Source of the DNA: Terebella lapidaria
Lineage: Eukaryota > Annelida > Polychaeta > Terebellida > Terebellidae
Direction: 5' to 3'
DNA: 64,000 nt
Assembly: GCA_949152475.1 (NCBI GenBank)
Contig: OX424567.1
Location: 27,987,402-28,051,401 of the forward strand
The notes under the pieces were generated by a model. That model searched no databases. It saw nothing but the letters and a program-made list of their open reading frames with translations, and was not told where the DNA came from. The position numbers and the translations under genes were made by a program. Positions 35,695-48,835 of this stretch are shown here, piece after piece. Every line of letters starts with the position of its first letter. Position 1 is the stretch's first letter.

Positions 35695-38600
35695 AATTAT
35701 CCACGAAAAAGTAGAGTGATATTTTCAACTCAAATTGAGCTGTTAGACATCATACAATCAAAGTAAAAAGCATGCTGTAGAAAGCATGTTTGATAAATTG
35801 GACTAAAAAAGACATTCATTAGTAGTTATTTCAATTCTTAAACCAGATCTCAGTCTTGCTTCATTTGATTTAATCGAAACAAATTCAGGTATTCAATTCT
35901 CCACTTTACCAAAAGGGATTATTCCTTGCTTAATCCCTAATCACCAGGAATGCCCTGTTATGTCGCCAGACCTTTCATCCCAACTGTTGTCCACAAACAT
36001 TGATGTCTGGATCAAAAGTTCACTTTCCATCTAGACAAAGGATGGATCTCATACGACTTTCCCCCTTTGTCAATTCTGGTCCTTTTCCCCGGGCTGATCA
36101 ATCAGCTGGCATGGGGAGTTAGGACATCATGTCAATTTGCTCAAGGATTACTCACAATTCACCACTTTGTCATGTCCGAGGTAAAACCTGACAAACAAAC
36201 CCGTCTGTCGTCTTGACGATTGTACCGTAAAGGCGAGATCCTACCGTAACACTACCATCCTCATACACGATTCCCATCCAAATGTTAACCACTCTGCTAC
36301 ACCGTGCAGGAGTCACACACCAGTGTGAAGGCAGACCTCTGGTCAAGTTTCTTGAGCCACACCCGGATAACACCCTCCCCGCATCCCACTCGCAGTAGTT
36401 TCTCTCCCTGGGCCTCAGCTGTCCTGACCATAACCCCAAAACGTTAACAATACCCCAAAACAGTTAGCAGGATAGAGATGGACATACCAATCAAATCCTA
36501 TCCCCGTGTGCAGATTTCCCCTAATTCGGGACATGTTCGCTCTTTCTGTAGGCCCCATTTAACGTGAAAGAACTTTTTATCTACAGCTGACCGTCCAACA
36601 GCAGTTATTGATTCATGGGATCATCTTGAATCTTGGTGTGTGATTTTCACCTTTGACTTTTATCCTTTTCTAATTTTCACAAGATTTTACTGAGGTATAT
36701 GTGATTGGCAAGTTTTGGCATTCAAAATAAATTATTTGATCTGGATGAAATGGAGATAACACAAACATATATCTGGTTGCAATGGATAAATTTTTGCATC
36801 CCGTGAAGATATTCATTTTTATTAATTCAAACCAGATAGAGAACATTAACTTCTAAATATTCAACTGGCCTATGCAGACACAAATTGGGAGACTAACTTT
36901 TTCTGACTTCCTATTTCTCAAGAGATTCATCAATTCTCACCACCTTGAGATCATCTATAAACGATAGCTATCCCAGAAGGCACTGCTGCACGTTACATTG
37001 TCAACTTTAGTTCAAACAAAAATGATGATAGATATTTTGATACCTTGACAATAATGTAATTGAGAGATTTTCACTGGCAATGATGGATCACTGTGCAAAG
37101 ATCTCATCAGTTTTGGGCAGAGGCGGTATACATACCGAAACACGAATTCTGCATTTTATTTCTAGACCTACATTTGTAATTATTCATGGGTGTTTCAAGT
37201 TATTTCTGATAGGCTCCAATCTGTAAATAATATTTTAACCCGTCTATAGGAAGAACGTTATTTAGAACATCGAATGACGGCTTCCCGTAAAGTAAAGTTG
37301 TTTAAAGCAACTGCCTTCGAAACCAGTCAATATATTTTGAAAACTGTATTTCATATTAAACATGCTAAACTAATTGAATGAAACATATTCATATCAAATG
37401 TAAGGAAAAAAAACAGTCCACAGGGAAATGTTGCTCATTTGAACAGGCGGTTCTAGTGTAAATACAGGAAGTGTCTCCATCACACGCAGATGTAAACAAT
37501 GCATAGAAGTGTGAGATAGACTGACAATTCCACGCACATCATGGTATATCACTGATTATTTCCTCACAACTACACTATATATGCAGATACGAACTGGAAA
37601 ATGTACTCGATGTGGAGCGCGATTTGAGCCTTTGTTTAGATTCGGGTTTGAAGGATACATTTCGTTTGTTTATTTACGAAACCGGTACAAAATTGATACT
37701 AAAACGGATGAATAGACAACTCGGACAGACTGTAATCGTCAAAATCATTGAGCACACCTTTTGTTATATTGCATTAGATGTGTTTAACGAAAATATGGAT
37801 TTGAAAAAAGTATTGCATACGTTCGAAGGCAGCAGCTTTAAGTAACGCCATTAGGGTCATTATCGGGTCGCAATACAGTTGTGTTTTGACACCGCCTGCG
37901 ATCCACATATCTGAATACATCATCGTTCCGAAGCTACTCATGTGAGGCGATACCACTACTGTATAATCACCCCAGTTTAGTCATCCGCCAAGTCCAACAC
38001 CCTAAAGCCAAAGAAAGATATCAGGATAGAGCCCTTGTCATATCATCGGAGGTGACATTTATGGGACCATTTCCACATACATCCCACCAACAAAACTCCA
38101 CTCCAAGGAGTGGCCAGGTACTAGATATAAGTGGAATGGCCCTCAGATTGCTGCTTGAATATGACCCTGAACTGTTCGAGCCTAATATCTGATAACGAGG
38201 GCTGGGCAGGGTATGACTGATGGGAGGTGATATGTTGGGATGACTCAGTTCCGAGCGCCACCTGGTGTTCTGGTGAAGTTAGATGATTCAGCCCGTACTG
38301 GATATACTGGTTACAATGCACCATTGAACACTTGCGCCCTCTCGAATGAGGTGTCAATAAATTATTTACTGAATCTTTGCAAGGTAAGGAGACACTTTCG
38401 AACATAAGAAAGAATAGCTTGTTTAGTGCACTAATTCAACTGCACTCAGAAGTCCGTCTCCTACCATATGCCTTATTAAAACAGAGATGAGCATATGTTG
38501 AAATTCAAGCCGAGTTCTGTCGGCAATTGCCTTATAATGTATAATGCAAACTCCCCCAGAACACACCAGTAAGAGCCCCTGAGATGGCCACTCACAGTGT

Positions 38601-39260
38601 CCAGTTACCGGCCTCCAGCCCCTCTATTGTATGTACGGATTGGTCATTTATTTAACCCCCTGGCCATCTACAATACTGTCAGTCATCAATTGCCTTCTTG
38701 TGACCTTACTTGTCCCGATACCAATACCGTACCAAACGCCCCCCCCCCTCTCCCCAAGCCTCTTGCCAGTCATGTCGGCACATTCGTTCTCGCCAGAATC
38801 TTTTGGCGAGGAAGTCCGAGTTGGAATGTTGGATTCAAACACAGGCATTCACCTGCCAAGGAAAGATGTCAAACATCCTGTTGGACGTCCATGTTGACTG
38901 ATTGTACATAAGAGAGTTGAGGACTGTACAGTGTCACGCAATGAAACATGAATAATATACTAGTATTGTGAAATATTTGAAAGAACTATAAGTTGGATAG
39001 TGCATTGTATACTTTTGGGGGACAAGACCTTGTTTTCATATCTGTACGGACAATCCATCTTCAGTGAATGAAAAATCAACATTTGCATTTCCAATGGATT
39101 CATTCTTCGGATTGTATCTCCACACTCACGTACTCAGTTGGATTTCCCCAGCGGTGTTTTTCCTGGACAGGGCTGGACTTGAGGAATCACGTAAGTTTAC
39201 CAGGTTATGAAAGTCAAAGGGTTAGCTGTGTCCCTTAGTGAATGTCACATGTAATGAATG
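35695..39260. other. Single-copy DNA, no gene supported
   Basis: A minus-strand open frame at 36170-36439 and a short plus frame at 37612-37845 have no recognisable motif or conserved boundary. A polymerase III A-box-like TAGCAGAGTGG occurs on the minus strand near 36290, but no B box follows. Confidence 0.35.
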
Positions 39261-41168
39261 AATTCATTGTCAAATACACCAGTATAAGGTACAATGTATG
39301 AAGAAGCTTCGTAAAACACACAGATATAACATGCATGTTACAATTTACTTTTTGCTAATGAGCTGTCATCCCACACCAGCTCTGTGTTTTTCGAGCACAA
39401 TGTTTATCCAAGATTGAGTGTCTCATTATGTACAACTGTTGGTTTGTAATATCACGCTCTAAATATATTTCAGATGAATTGCTGCTGATCTGAACTTTAT
39501 AAGGCAAAATTTGATCCATCTTTCCTCAGTGTGCCGTGTCACCCTCACATATATTATTACTTTTCATTGTAGTATAGCATTCATAATACTCACTCTTAGC
39601 ACAGGTGTTGGCTTCAGCATTTACAATAATTCAGTCCTTTGCACATTCAGATCTCAATACTGATTGCAATGAAGAAACATTTTTCAGTCACGTTTCAATA
39701 TTCAATGTAAAACATGATCTGGCTGGAGGCTACCTACGCACGTGGATGCAAAAGGCGCTCTTCTGCCAGGGTAAAACGTGGAGGTGATATCCTGTTTTCG
39801 CGACATTCTCTGTGGTGGCCGTGAAGTGTAATCTCTGACAACTCCCGGTGTCCACTTCCTCTCAAAGCTTCCCCTCCCGGCCGCCTGGGGGGGATAGTGA
39901 ATGATCCCAGCCCCACTGCCAGCATGCAGGATTACGTCGTCATGGTTACATAAGACACATTTACAACCATTCCCTTGAAAATGTGACTAACAGCGTGCTA
40001 ATAGGAAAAAAGACAATATTTATCACTTGTTTATATGCCTTTTTGAAAATATTGGGTTGAACATTTAAACATGATAAAATTTGGAATAGTCTGGTAAATC
40101 TCAGTCACAGCTTTAGCATGGCCCGATCAGGTGTTTCACAAGATAGCTGTGGAAACTGAACCTCGTGACAATATGTTCCCAATCAATAGTTTTCATGTAA
40201 GACAGCACAAGACACTGCACCAGGACCAGGCAAGGGTTTCTGGGGGACCGGTGAGGAGGGGGGGGGGGTATTGGGGTGATGACGGCCAGTCAAAAGGAGG
40301 AATTCACTTGTCCACTTACCCCATTTAGGTCATTCAAATGAACAGCACCACTCCAGACATGAGTTACAACATTCCATTTAATCCCGTTATTTAACATATA
40401 ATAATCCAATCTGCAGTCTGATCATAGACTCGCTGCCCAAGGACATCCATCTTACACTTCTGGTAATTGTTTCGTGAACGTCCTCAACCACACTATTAGT
40501 GAGGTTCAGAGACGACAGAGCCTCGAGGCATGTTGAGCAAAATGGTATGTTATCCCTTACGTTATGTTATTGAACATACTGAGTCTTCGGAGCATAATTC
40601 CCTTCCACATGTTGCACAGGGAACTGATTTAGCCACTTACATAATCCTCTCCAAGTCTATTTCGTTCCTTATTTCCAAGCTAACAAGATATCCTATAAAT
40701 CCTAATACAGTAGATGTACCCATTGTTCATTTTTAGCGACGTCAGCCTGGTGTTAAAGCTTCGATTTTAATTTCAAAGGTACACTGTCTTGTAAAACGTT
40801 TTTTCACACTGGATTCAACAGGACGCTTTGCTTGTAGTGAGGTGTGCCATAATTTACCAGTCACGAAACATTGGTTGGTAGATCGAGCTGAATAAAAATT
40901 ACAAAACAAGTTCTCTAGAAGTCTTCACAGTCCCTGAGGAAATTATGGGATTGGTTTTAGAATGGAATTCATTGAGTACCGAGTAAAGAGATGAAAAATT
41001 ATGACACACTTTATAACTAGATCCATAGTTAATCAAGGCTTTGAAGGATATATTCAATATTTCTGTATGAGGATTAGACATCTGCTTGTGAAAACAAGTC
41101 TCTGTTATATACAGACATTGGTGTATAATATTATCCCGGGACTAATGGACGATGTAGACTTTAATTAG
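39261..41168 (-). repeat. Left arm of a 4.6-kb palindrome
   Basis: This 1.9-kb arm is the reverse complement of 41921-43830, with identity near 98-99% in the parts I compared. It is an inverted copy of the start of copy B and includes the conserved GC-rich block (39780-39958). The arms are much more alike than copies A and B, so the inversion is younger than the segmental duplication. Confidence 0.92.
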
Positions 41169-41920
41169 CCTACTCTATTCCTAGCATGCTATTCCTGGTA
41201 ACGTAATTATGATACTGTCCGACTGTTTTGTATGTGGTGTTCTAAAGCTGGTCTCAGACGGCAATTTCGAATTTTTCCACTACTGGAACCTATAAACTAT
41301 ATCGGGACAGATGGGGATCTGGTGTCCTAACGAAAATTGTATCATTTGAATAATCTCACTCTTGAAGATGATACCCTACTCAGTGGAAAACTTTCCAATT
41401 CATTGTATTTTATTTCATCCCAATGAAGACTTGTATCTGCTATATCCCACTATCTATTTCTGTTACATTCTGCCAGTCACACGATATCCACTTCTGATCT
41501 GGAGATGCTGGAAATTCAAATATATTGTCGTGTTTTCGGGAATCCCTCCTGGGAAACCTAATCTGCCAAAAGACGCTATATGGTTCAGGATTTCTCAGAT
41601 TCTGTGGAAGTGTATCTCCTGTCCAGCGTTATTGCACAATCAATAGCGATGCTTATATCAGGAGAGATATAGCAGAGAATCTGGCATTATCATAGATATA
41701 TATTGGACGTTGATGCCCCTTCGTGACGGTAAAAGAAAGGGCGACTTTCTTTCTCTGGGTAACAACCTAGCAGTCGTGATGTAATCTCAACTAGGTTTCT
41801 ACCCGTGTCCTAGATCACATCGTCTGACAGATGGAATCTGCCTCCATGCAATCATAAACGCAATACAGATTAGGTTTCCCAGGAGGGATTCCCGAAAAAT
41901 TGAGTCTACATTAAAGTCTA
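41169..41920. other. Palindrome spacer with a nested inverted copy
   Basis: This 752-bp spacer contains an inverted copy (41566-41865) of the segment at about 46390-46685 in copy B and 8440-8740 in copy A. That copy is bounded exactly by 33-bp perfect or near-perfect inverted repeats at 41533-41565 and 41866-41898 (TTTTCGGGAATCCCTCCTGG at the left). No gene is present. Confidence 0.8.
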
Positions 41921-43830
41921 CTAATTAAAGTCTACATCGTCCATTAGTCCCGGGATAATATTATACACCAATGTCTGTATATAACAGAGACTTGTTTTCA
42001 CAAGCAGATGTCTAATCCTCATACAGAAATATTGAATATATCCTTCAAAGCCTTGATTAACTATGGATCTAGTTATAAAGTGTGTCATAATTTTTCATCT
42101 CTTTACTCGGTACTCAATGAATTCCATTCTAAAACCAATCCCATAATTTCCTCAGGGACTGTGAAGACTTCTAGAGAACTTGTTTTGTCATTTTTATCCA
42201 GCTCGATCTACCAACCAATGTTTCGTGACTGGTAAATTATGGCACACCTCACTACAAGCAAAGCGTCCTGTTGAATCCAGTGTGAAAAAACGTTTTACAA
42301 GACAGTGTACCTTTGAAATTAAAATTGAAGCTTTAACACCAGGCTGACGTCGCTAAAAATGAACAATGGATACATCTACTGTAATAGGATTTATAGGATA
42401 TCTTGTTAGCTTGGAATTAAGGAACGAAATAGACTTGGAGAGGATTATGTAAGTGGCTAAATCAGTTCCCTGTGCAACATGTGGAAGGGAATTATGCTCC
42501 GAAGACTCAGTATGTTCAATAACATAATGTAAGGGATAACATACCATTTTGCTCAACATGCCTCGAGGCTCTGTCGTCTCTGAACCTCACTAATAGTGTG
42601 GTTGAGGACGTTCACAAAACAATTACCAGAAGTGTAAGATGGATGTCCTTGGGCAGCGAGTCTATGATCAGACTGCAGATTGGATTATTATATGTTAAAT
42701 AACGGGATTAAATGGAATGTTGTAACTCATGTCTGGAGTGGTGCTGTTCATTTGAATGACCTAAATGGGGTAAGTGGACAAGTGAATTCCTCCTTTTGAC
42801 TGGCCGTCATCACCCCAATACCCTCCCCCTCCCTCTCACCGGTCCCCCAGAAACCCTTGCCTGGTCCTGGTGCGGTGTCTTGTGCTGTCTTACATGAACA
42901 CTATTGATTGGGAACATATTGTCACGAGGTTCAGTTTCCACGGCTATCTTGTGAAACACCTGATCGGGCCATGCTAAAGCTGTGACTGAGATTTACCAGA
43001 CTATTCCAAATTTTATCATGTTTAAATGTTCAACCCAATATTTCCAAAAAGGCATATAAACAAGTGATAAATATTGTCTTTTTTCCTATTAGCACGCTGT
43101 TAGTCACATTTTCAAGGGAATGGTTGTAAATGTGTCTTATGTAACCATGACGACGTAATCCTGCATGCTGGCGGTGGGGCTGGGATAATTCACTATCCCG
43201 CGAGGCAGCCGGGAAGGGAAGTTTTGAGAGGAAGTGGACACCGGGAGTTGTCAGAGATTACACATCACGGCCACCACAGAGAATGTCGCGAAAACAGGAT
43301 ATCACCTCCACGTTTTACCCTGGCAGAAAAGCGCCTTTTGCATCCACGTGCGTAGGTAGCTTCAAGCCAGATCATGTTTTAAATTGAATATTGAAACGTG
43401 ACTGAGAAATGTTTCTTCATTGCAATCAGTATTGAGATCTGAATGTGCAAAGGACTGAATTGTTGTAAATGCTGAAGCCAACACCTGCGCTAAGAGTGAG
43501 TATTACAAATGCTATACTACAATGAAAAGTATTCCTATATGTGAAGGTGACAAGGCATACTGAGGAAAGATGGATCAAGTTTTGCATTACAAAGTCCAGA
43601 TCAGCAGCAATTCATCTGAAAAATATTTAGAGCGTGATATTACAAACCAACAGTTGTACACAATGAGACACTCAATCTCGGATAAACATTGTGCTCGAAA
43701 AACACAGAGCTGGTTTGGGATGACAGCTCATTAGCAAAAAGTAAATTGTAACATGCATGTTATATCTGTGTGTTTTACGAAGCTTCTTCATACATTGTAC
43801 CTTATACTGGTGTATTTGACAATGATTTCA
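41921..43830 (+). repeat. Right arm of the 4.6-kb palindrome (start of copy B)
   Basis: This arm pairs with 39261-41168. It is collinear with copy A from 1890 to about 3390. The inner edge is CTAATTAAAGTCTACATCG. Confidence 0.92.
43131..43315. other. Conserved GC-rich non-coding block (copy 2 of 3)
   Basis: It matches 2668-2850 with more than about 90% identity by eye, and the inverted 39780-39958 almost perfectly. Confidence 0.45.
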
Positions 43831-46814
43831 TTTCTCTACTCATTTCTTGGAGTAATTACGCGGGCTTCCATCCTAAAGTTCAAGTGTAGCAGGAGAAACA
43901 TTGAGTGTCAACAAGTCGTTGACGGGAGATCTGCTTCTGACTCCAGGGGGAGCCATCCATCATGCCACGGAACAGACTTGTGAAATTATATTGAACCTCA
44001 GGGATTATAGGAAACTCATATATTGTGAAGAAAAGAATGATAGCTCTTCGAATGATATAGCTTCATGGCAGAGGTTTTGTATCAGATGGTTATGACGACT
44101 TTTTTGGAGGCTGATATTAATTCATTGACCTAAACATTCTAACATTCGCTGAATACTCATGAAAACTAAATTTGTTCCTTCATAAAGATGTTCAGACAGT
44201 GTCTAGAATGAGTTAAAGCCGCCCTCAAGATGGATGCTGTATTACTTTGCCACCTGAACCTTCCAGTGCGACCATTTTTAACAAACATGCCATCTTCAAA
44301 AGCACTGCAGAAAAAAAAGTATCATGATAAAGTAAGATGTTTGCATCTGACCAGCCTTTTACTGAAAAGTGTTTTCCTTACAACACAAATACATCATTAT
44401 CTCAAACATCGAGCAATCGGTCCAGGCAGCTCAGAAATTAGGATAACATGCACCGGAATTGTTAGAATTGTGGGCGAGGAAGGAGGGAGTTTATTGATGG
44501 ATAGCACTCAAAGAGAGACAAGGGATAGTTTTCCTGATCAGCAGCAGATCCAGGTGTTGAGGCATGACTTTGGACCAATGACTTTGGGGTCAATCGCAAG
44601 TTAGACAGAACACCAACAAAATTCCTAAACAAAACATGAGACAATCGTGATAAATTACACGCAGACTTAATGTTCCTCAGGAAACAATGTTGTAAGTGGA
44701 GAAATATAAATATTGACACATTGTGTGATGAGCAGCAGGCCCGGTATATCGTGAAAGTCGGAAGTTGAATGTGATACCGAGGGAGCACCTCTGAAAATCT
44801 GCACCATGGGAGAAGCCGAAAGACTATATCAGGAACCCTGACAAAATAGATACAATGGATGAGTCAGATGGATTCCAGTAAAGCGTAAACAACGACAAAT
44901 CTTGCCCATGTTTTTGTTTTAAAACAGAATCCCTTGACCCTGTTGATGTGTTGGTGCCATGGTGATCCAGAGGAGGTCAGGATTTGTTCTGATCATGTTC
45001 TAAGATGTCACACGGCCACAGGTGCTCAGTTTGATTAGGCTCGCTTTAGTTCCAGTCACAGCCAGTTTTGAAATGTCGAAACAAATAACGAATCAGACTG
45101 GATAAATTCGCTTTCCAAGACGGACATGACCAGCCTTGTCATACAAAGAGTCCAGTACTTTAACAAAGCAACATTAGGACTTTAGCAAAGTCACATTAGG
45201 TAAACCTAAAATTTTATCACATGACGGCCTGGATGTAGAAACTTGTGATAATACATCGAGCACCTCGATTCCAGAACAAAAACGACCAATGGTTGTTCAC
45301 GCAATTCCCTGATCATTAGTGCTATTTTTGTGGGATGATCACCAGCAGGTTACACTTGGAAGCCATCAACTGAACAAAGACTTGCCACGCTTTAGACAAT
45401 GGCCGCCACCAAACGCTCCAAGTAACACCCGCTCCAAGTAATACCCGTGGAGGAGTTCAAAGAAAACAGCAAGCGACTCTTGCTCAATGCAACAGGATCC
45501 TTGTAAATTATGTACGACTGCACGAGGTGAAGACGGCCTGTCCACTCGATTACAGCTTCCGATTCACTCCTGCTAGCCTCTAGCGCTTCTGGCACTTCCC
45601 ATCGCTAGCCTTTTGCGATGCTCTCCCTCAGGGCAGCAATGTAATACATCATATGGGACTCTCCTTTCCACTTCTGACTACTAATGATAGGCCAGCTCCA
45701 CTATTTCAATGTCATATTTCATTCCTTTCCATGTGAAAATAGTTAAAATAAATCTCTATTATGAATACATATTACCACTATTTAAACATATTCTGCTTAT
45801 TTTACAATTCTATTGTAAGTATGCAATATGAATTTGTGAATAATATTTTGTAGGTATGGTGAGTTGTGTCTGCGGCTTCGCAAATATATTGTTAATATGA
45901 TAATTGTTTTCTATAGAAATGAAAGATAATTTTAAACATCAAAAAGCAGATGGTTGTATTGACATATGAGAATTTTATTGCTTGGTTGATTACACTATTT
46001 GTGTCTTAATGAAACAACATAAATTATTTCATAAGACATCAAGACTATAACATGAACCCAAGAAGATATGACCATATATCCACTATTACCACATAAGGTA
46101 TGGCCTGACCTGACATATACAGAATACAGCGTGAAAGAGACAGGTTGGGTTAAACGTCTGAAAGATGTATTGCTCCTCTTAGACCTAGCCAGGGCATATA
46201 CATTTAATGAGCTCCTTCAATGGAATGGCCGTCTTATGTACGACAAAAGGGCTGCCATCTATAATCGATAGAGGGATATCACAGTTTTAATGCATTCAGG
46301 GACACAGCTACACAAGGGTTTCTTGAACGAGGAGGCCCAATGCGGGTATGCTGCCAAGGTATACTAGTAAGCAGCCATGCATGGTTGGAACTCTGTGTAT
46401 TGCGAATATGATTGCGTGGAGGCAGATTTCACGGGTAGAGACCTAGTTGAGATTACACCACGGCTGTTAGGTTGTTACCCAGAGTAAGTCGCTCTTCCTT
46501 TCATCATCACGAAGAGACATAAACGGGACATATATACGGTATACATGATGATGCCAGATCCTCTGCTATATCTCTCCTGATACAAGCCATGCTATCAAAT
46601 GTGCAATAGCGATGGACAGGCGATACGCTTCACATAACCTGAGCAATCCAGAACCATATGGACTGTCTTTTGAAGAGAAGCAAAGCATAATATAAAGAAA
46701 GAGCATTTCTAGAGATGTTAAGCCACACGGAAGCAGTCACATGACCACTTCCTTGTGTCACGATGAACAATTTCAAGCACGATGTTTATCGCCACTGCTC
46801 ACTTGCACTTTCTG
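43831..46814. other. Copy B non-coding DNA
   Basis: Collinear with about 3390-5568 and 8220-8880. The empty site for the copy A foldback-like element lies at about 46110-46125. No gene is supported; the 124-codon frame at 44230-44604 is not kept in copy A. Confidence 0.45.
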
Positions 46815-47645
46815 TAACCTATCAATTTGACGTATGGAATTGACGGTCGCCTTTCCAGCAGTCAATTGCTTCCTTACTGATGTCGTGAAACGTTAATGAT
46901 CGAACAAGATTCGGCCATTAAGTGCACTCAACAACGTGTTACATTCCTGCATGTGGCTCATGATCAGAGAATCTGGTTTATTTTGTGTTTTTTTATTGTT
47001 TTTTTTAAGGGGGGGGGGAGGGGGGAGGGGTGTCAATAATTGATCGTCAAACACAGTTCATTATCTATAATGTTTTCCATATAATTTTATGTAAATAAAT
47101 TCATCATAAATCAATGAAATTAGAAAAATATCAACAACAACAAATTCATGAGTGTCAATTTATGATGGTTCAAACAAAAAATTGCATTCTGTAGTCAAAA
47201 CATGATTGAGATCAAGAAAAAACCGAGAAATGATTGTAATTCATTAAATTGTTCATATAAGCTGACAAATAGATGTCGAAAATTACTGGGAAAAATCATG
47301 TTTGCTATCTCCACATACAACTGCAGCTACGCTGTTATTGAAAAATCCAAAGAAGTTTGGTGTGTCTACAAAAAAGTTTGGTGTGTCTACAGTTTGGTGT
47401 GTCTACAAAAATTGTCCCAATCAAATACTTTCGCTTCACGATTTTCCAGTGTGCAGTTGCCCAGTCCAAATGTTTTCAATGCCCGTAAAACAGCAACTGC
47501 AAGAGCAAAAGGGTTGTGTAAAACATCACTTGGCATATTTCGCTTTATACTCAAGTATCTCGGGTACAACCGAAACTGGTCCTCTCCTATTCCCCCCTAC
47601 TACTGATGTTCTTCAGCCCGAAATGAACATGAACTGTCCAAATCC
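46815..47645. other. Copy B-specific 0.83-kb insert, unclassified
   Basis: It is absent between 8875 and 8910 in copy A. It contains a G-rich tract (about 47008-47030), three copies of GTTTGGTGTGTCTACA (about 47354-47405), and two overlapping open frames of 134 codons on the plus strand (47202-47606 and 47302-47706) with no known motif. No terminal repeats are obvious. It may equally be a deletion in copy A. Confidence 0.5.
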
Positions 47646-48835
47646 ACAAGATTTTTTCCTTACATCAGCTGGGCCGAGTAACTACAAAACATTCAAGCAA
47701 ACATAAAATAATCAATTACTGACAAACACTTAAGACAAATCTGCTTGGTTGAGTTCCTATCAGTTCCCCAAATAGCTCTGTCAATATCAAAAACACGCAT
47801 TAGACAATGCGATGCTCATGGCATGAAATGTCTGTCTATTACAGCTCCAGCCTCATGAAAATGTAACAAAAATATGCTCCATGACGGGAAAAGTCTCAGG
47901 CCACATACGTTTTGGTGTCTCTGGGGTGCGATCAGGCTCGAAGAAGCTTACGGCAGTTATAACAGAGCAAGTCCTCACAAAATCAACGGGAGACTTCTTG
48001 GAAACTATCTCACTTCTTTGTCTTCTTTTTATGACCTTTCTCTATTTGTTGTCAGAGCTCTTTCATTTCACTGAGAAAAAAAATGTTCCCTCGTTGTTGA
48101 TTTCCTGAATATTCTAATACAATAACAATTTGCCTGTTTTCGTAATTCGACAGTGGCCACTGCATAATGTCCGTTACTTCTGCCCGCAAGCTTTGAGTAC
48201 CACTCATGACTTTCATAGCGGCCTGTGGTCAGAGCCAAGTGGTGGCCAAAACGTTGGAAAACGCCAAGCAAACATAATGACCCTACTTCCTTCTGAAGAA
48301 CCACGGTGAATTTGGCCGTCGGTCAGCTCACTTGACATTCTCTAGCGAGGAGCAAGGATATTACAAAGGCAGAGGTAAACATTGCCATTTCCTAGGTGCG
48401 AAGTCATTTTCTGGCATTATTCACTGGGGTGTGGAGAAAATCACTTCCATTGCTACAGTGGTCAGCATGTCGACAACAGTATTCTAGTGTTTGATCAGAT
48501 GAAATCGACAGTGATTTAACCAAATGGACAGCTCACCACAGAATGCATGGTGACCATTAAGAACTGTGCAGCAGATTTAATTCCCCTCACAAAGCTTTGT
48601 TAATCCAGAAAGATACAAAGCAGCATACTTTGTCAGGCAGTGTTCCTTGAAATGGACACTCCTGAAACTACATCCCCATGTCTGTTACCATGGTTACATT
48701 CACTACGGATCATGACAGTCTGGGAACCCACGTCAAGTCACCAGAGAAGACTCTCAAGACCATATGATGCATTCTCCTATGTTCCCAAACGATACTTCTC
48801 CTAGGTACTTCCCAGCAATTCCTCTCTTTGGGTTT
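47646..48835. other. Copy B non-coding DNA left of the LINE
   Basis: Collinear with about 8905-9890 of copy A, apart from a stretch of about 30 bp (near 48785-48812) that is only here. No gene is supported. The first ATG leading into the LINE frame (48764) is in this flank by chance. Confidence 0.5.

Noticed and set aside
36170..36439. Possible tRNA-derived SINE because of TAGCAGAGTGG on the minus strand
   Set aside because: No B-box (GGTTCGANTCC-like) at the expected distance and no second copy seen.
47202..47706. Two overlapping 134-codon frames as a gene
   Set aside because: No motif in either frame; they sit in an unclassified insert with short internal repeats.
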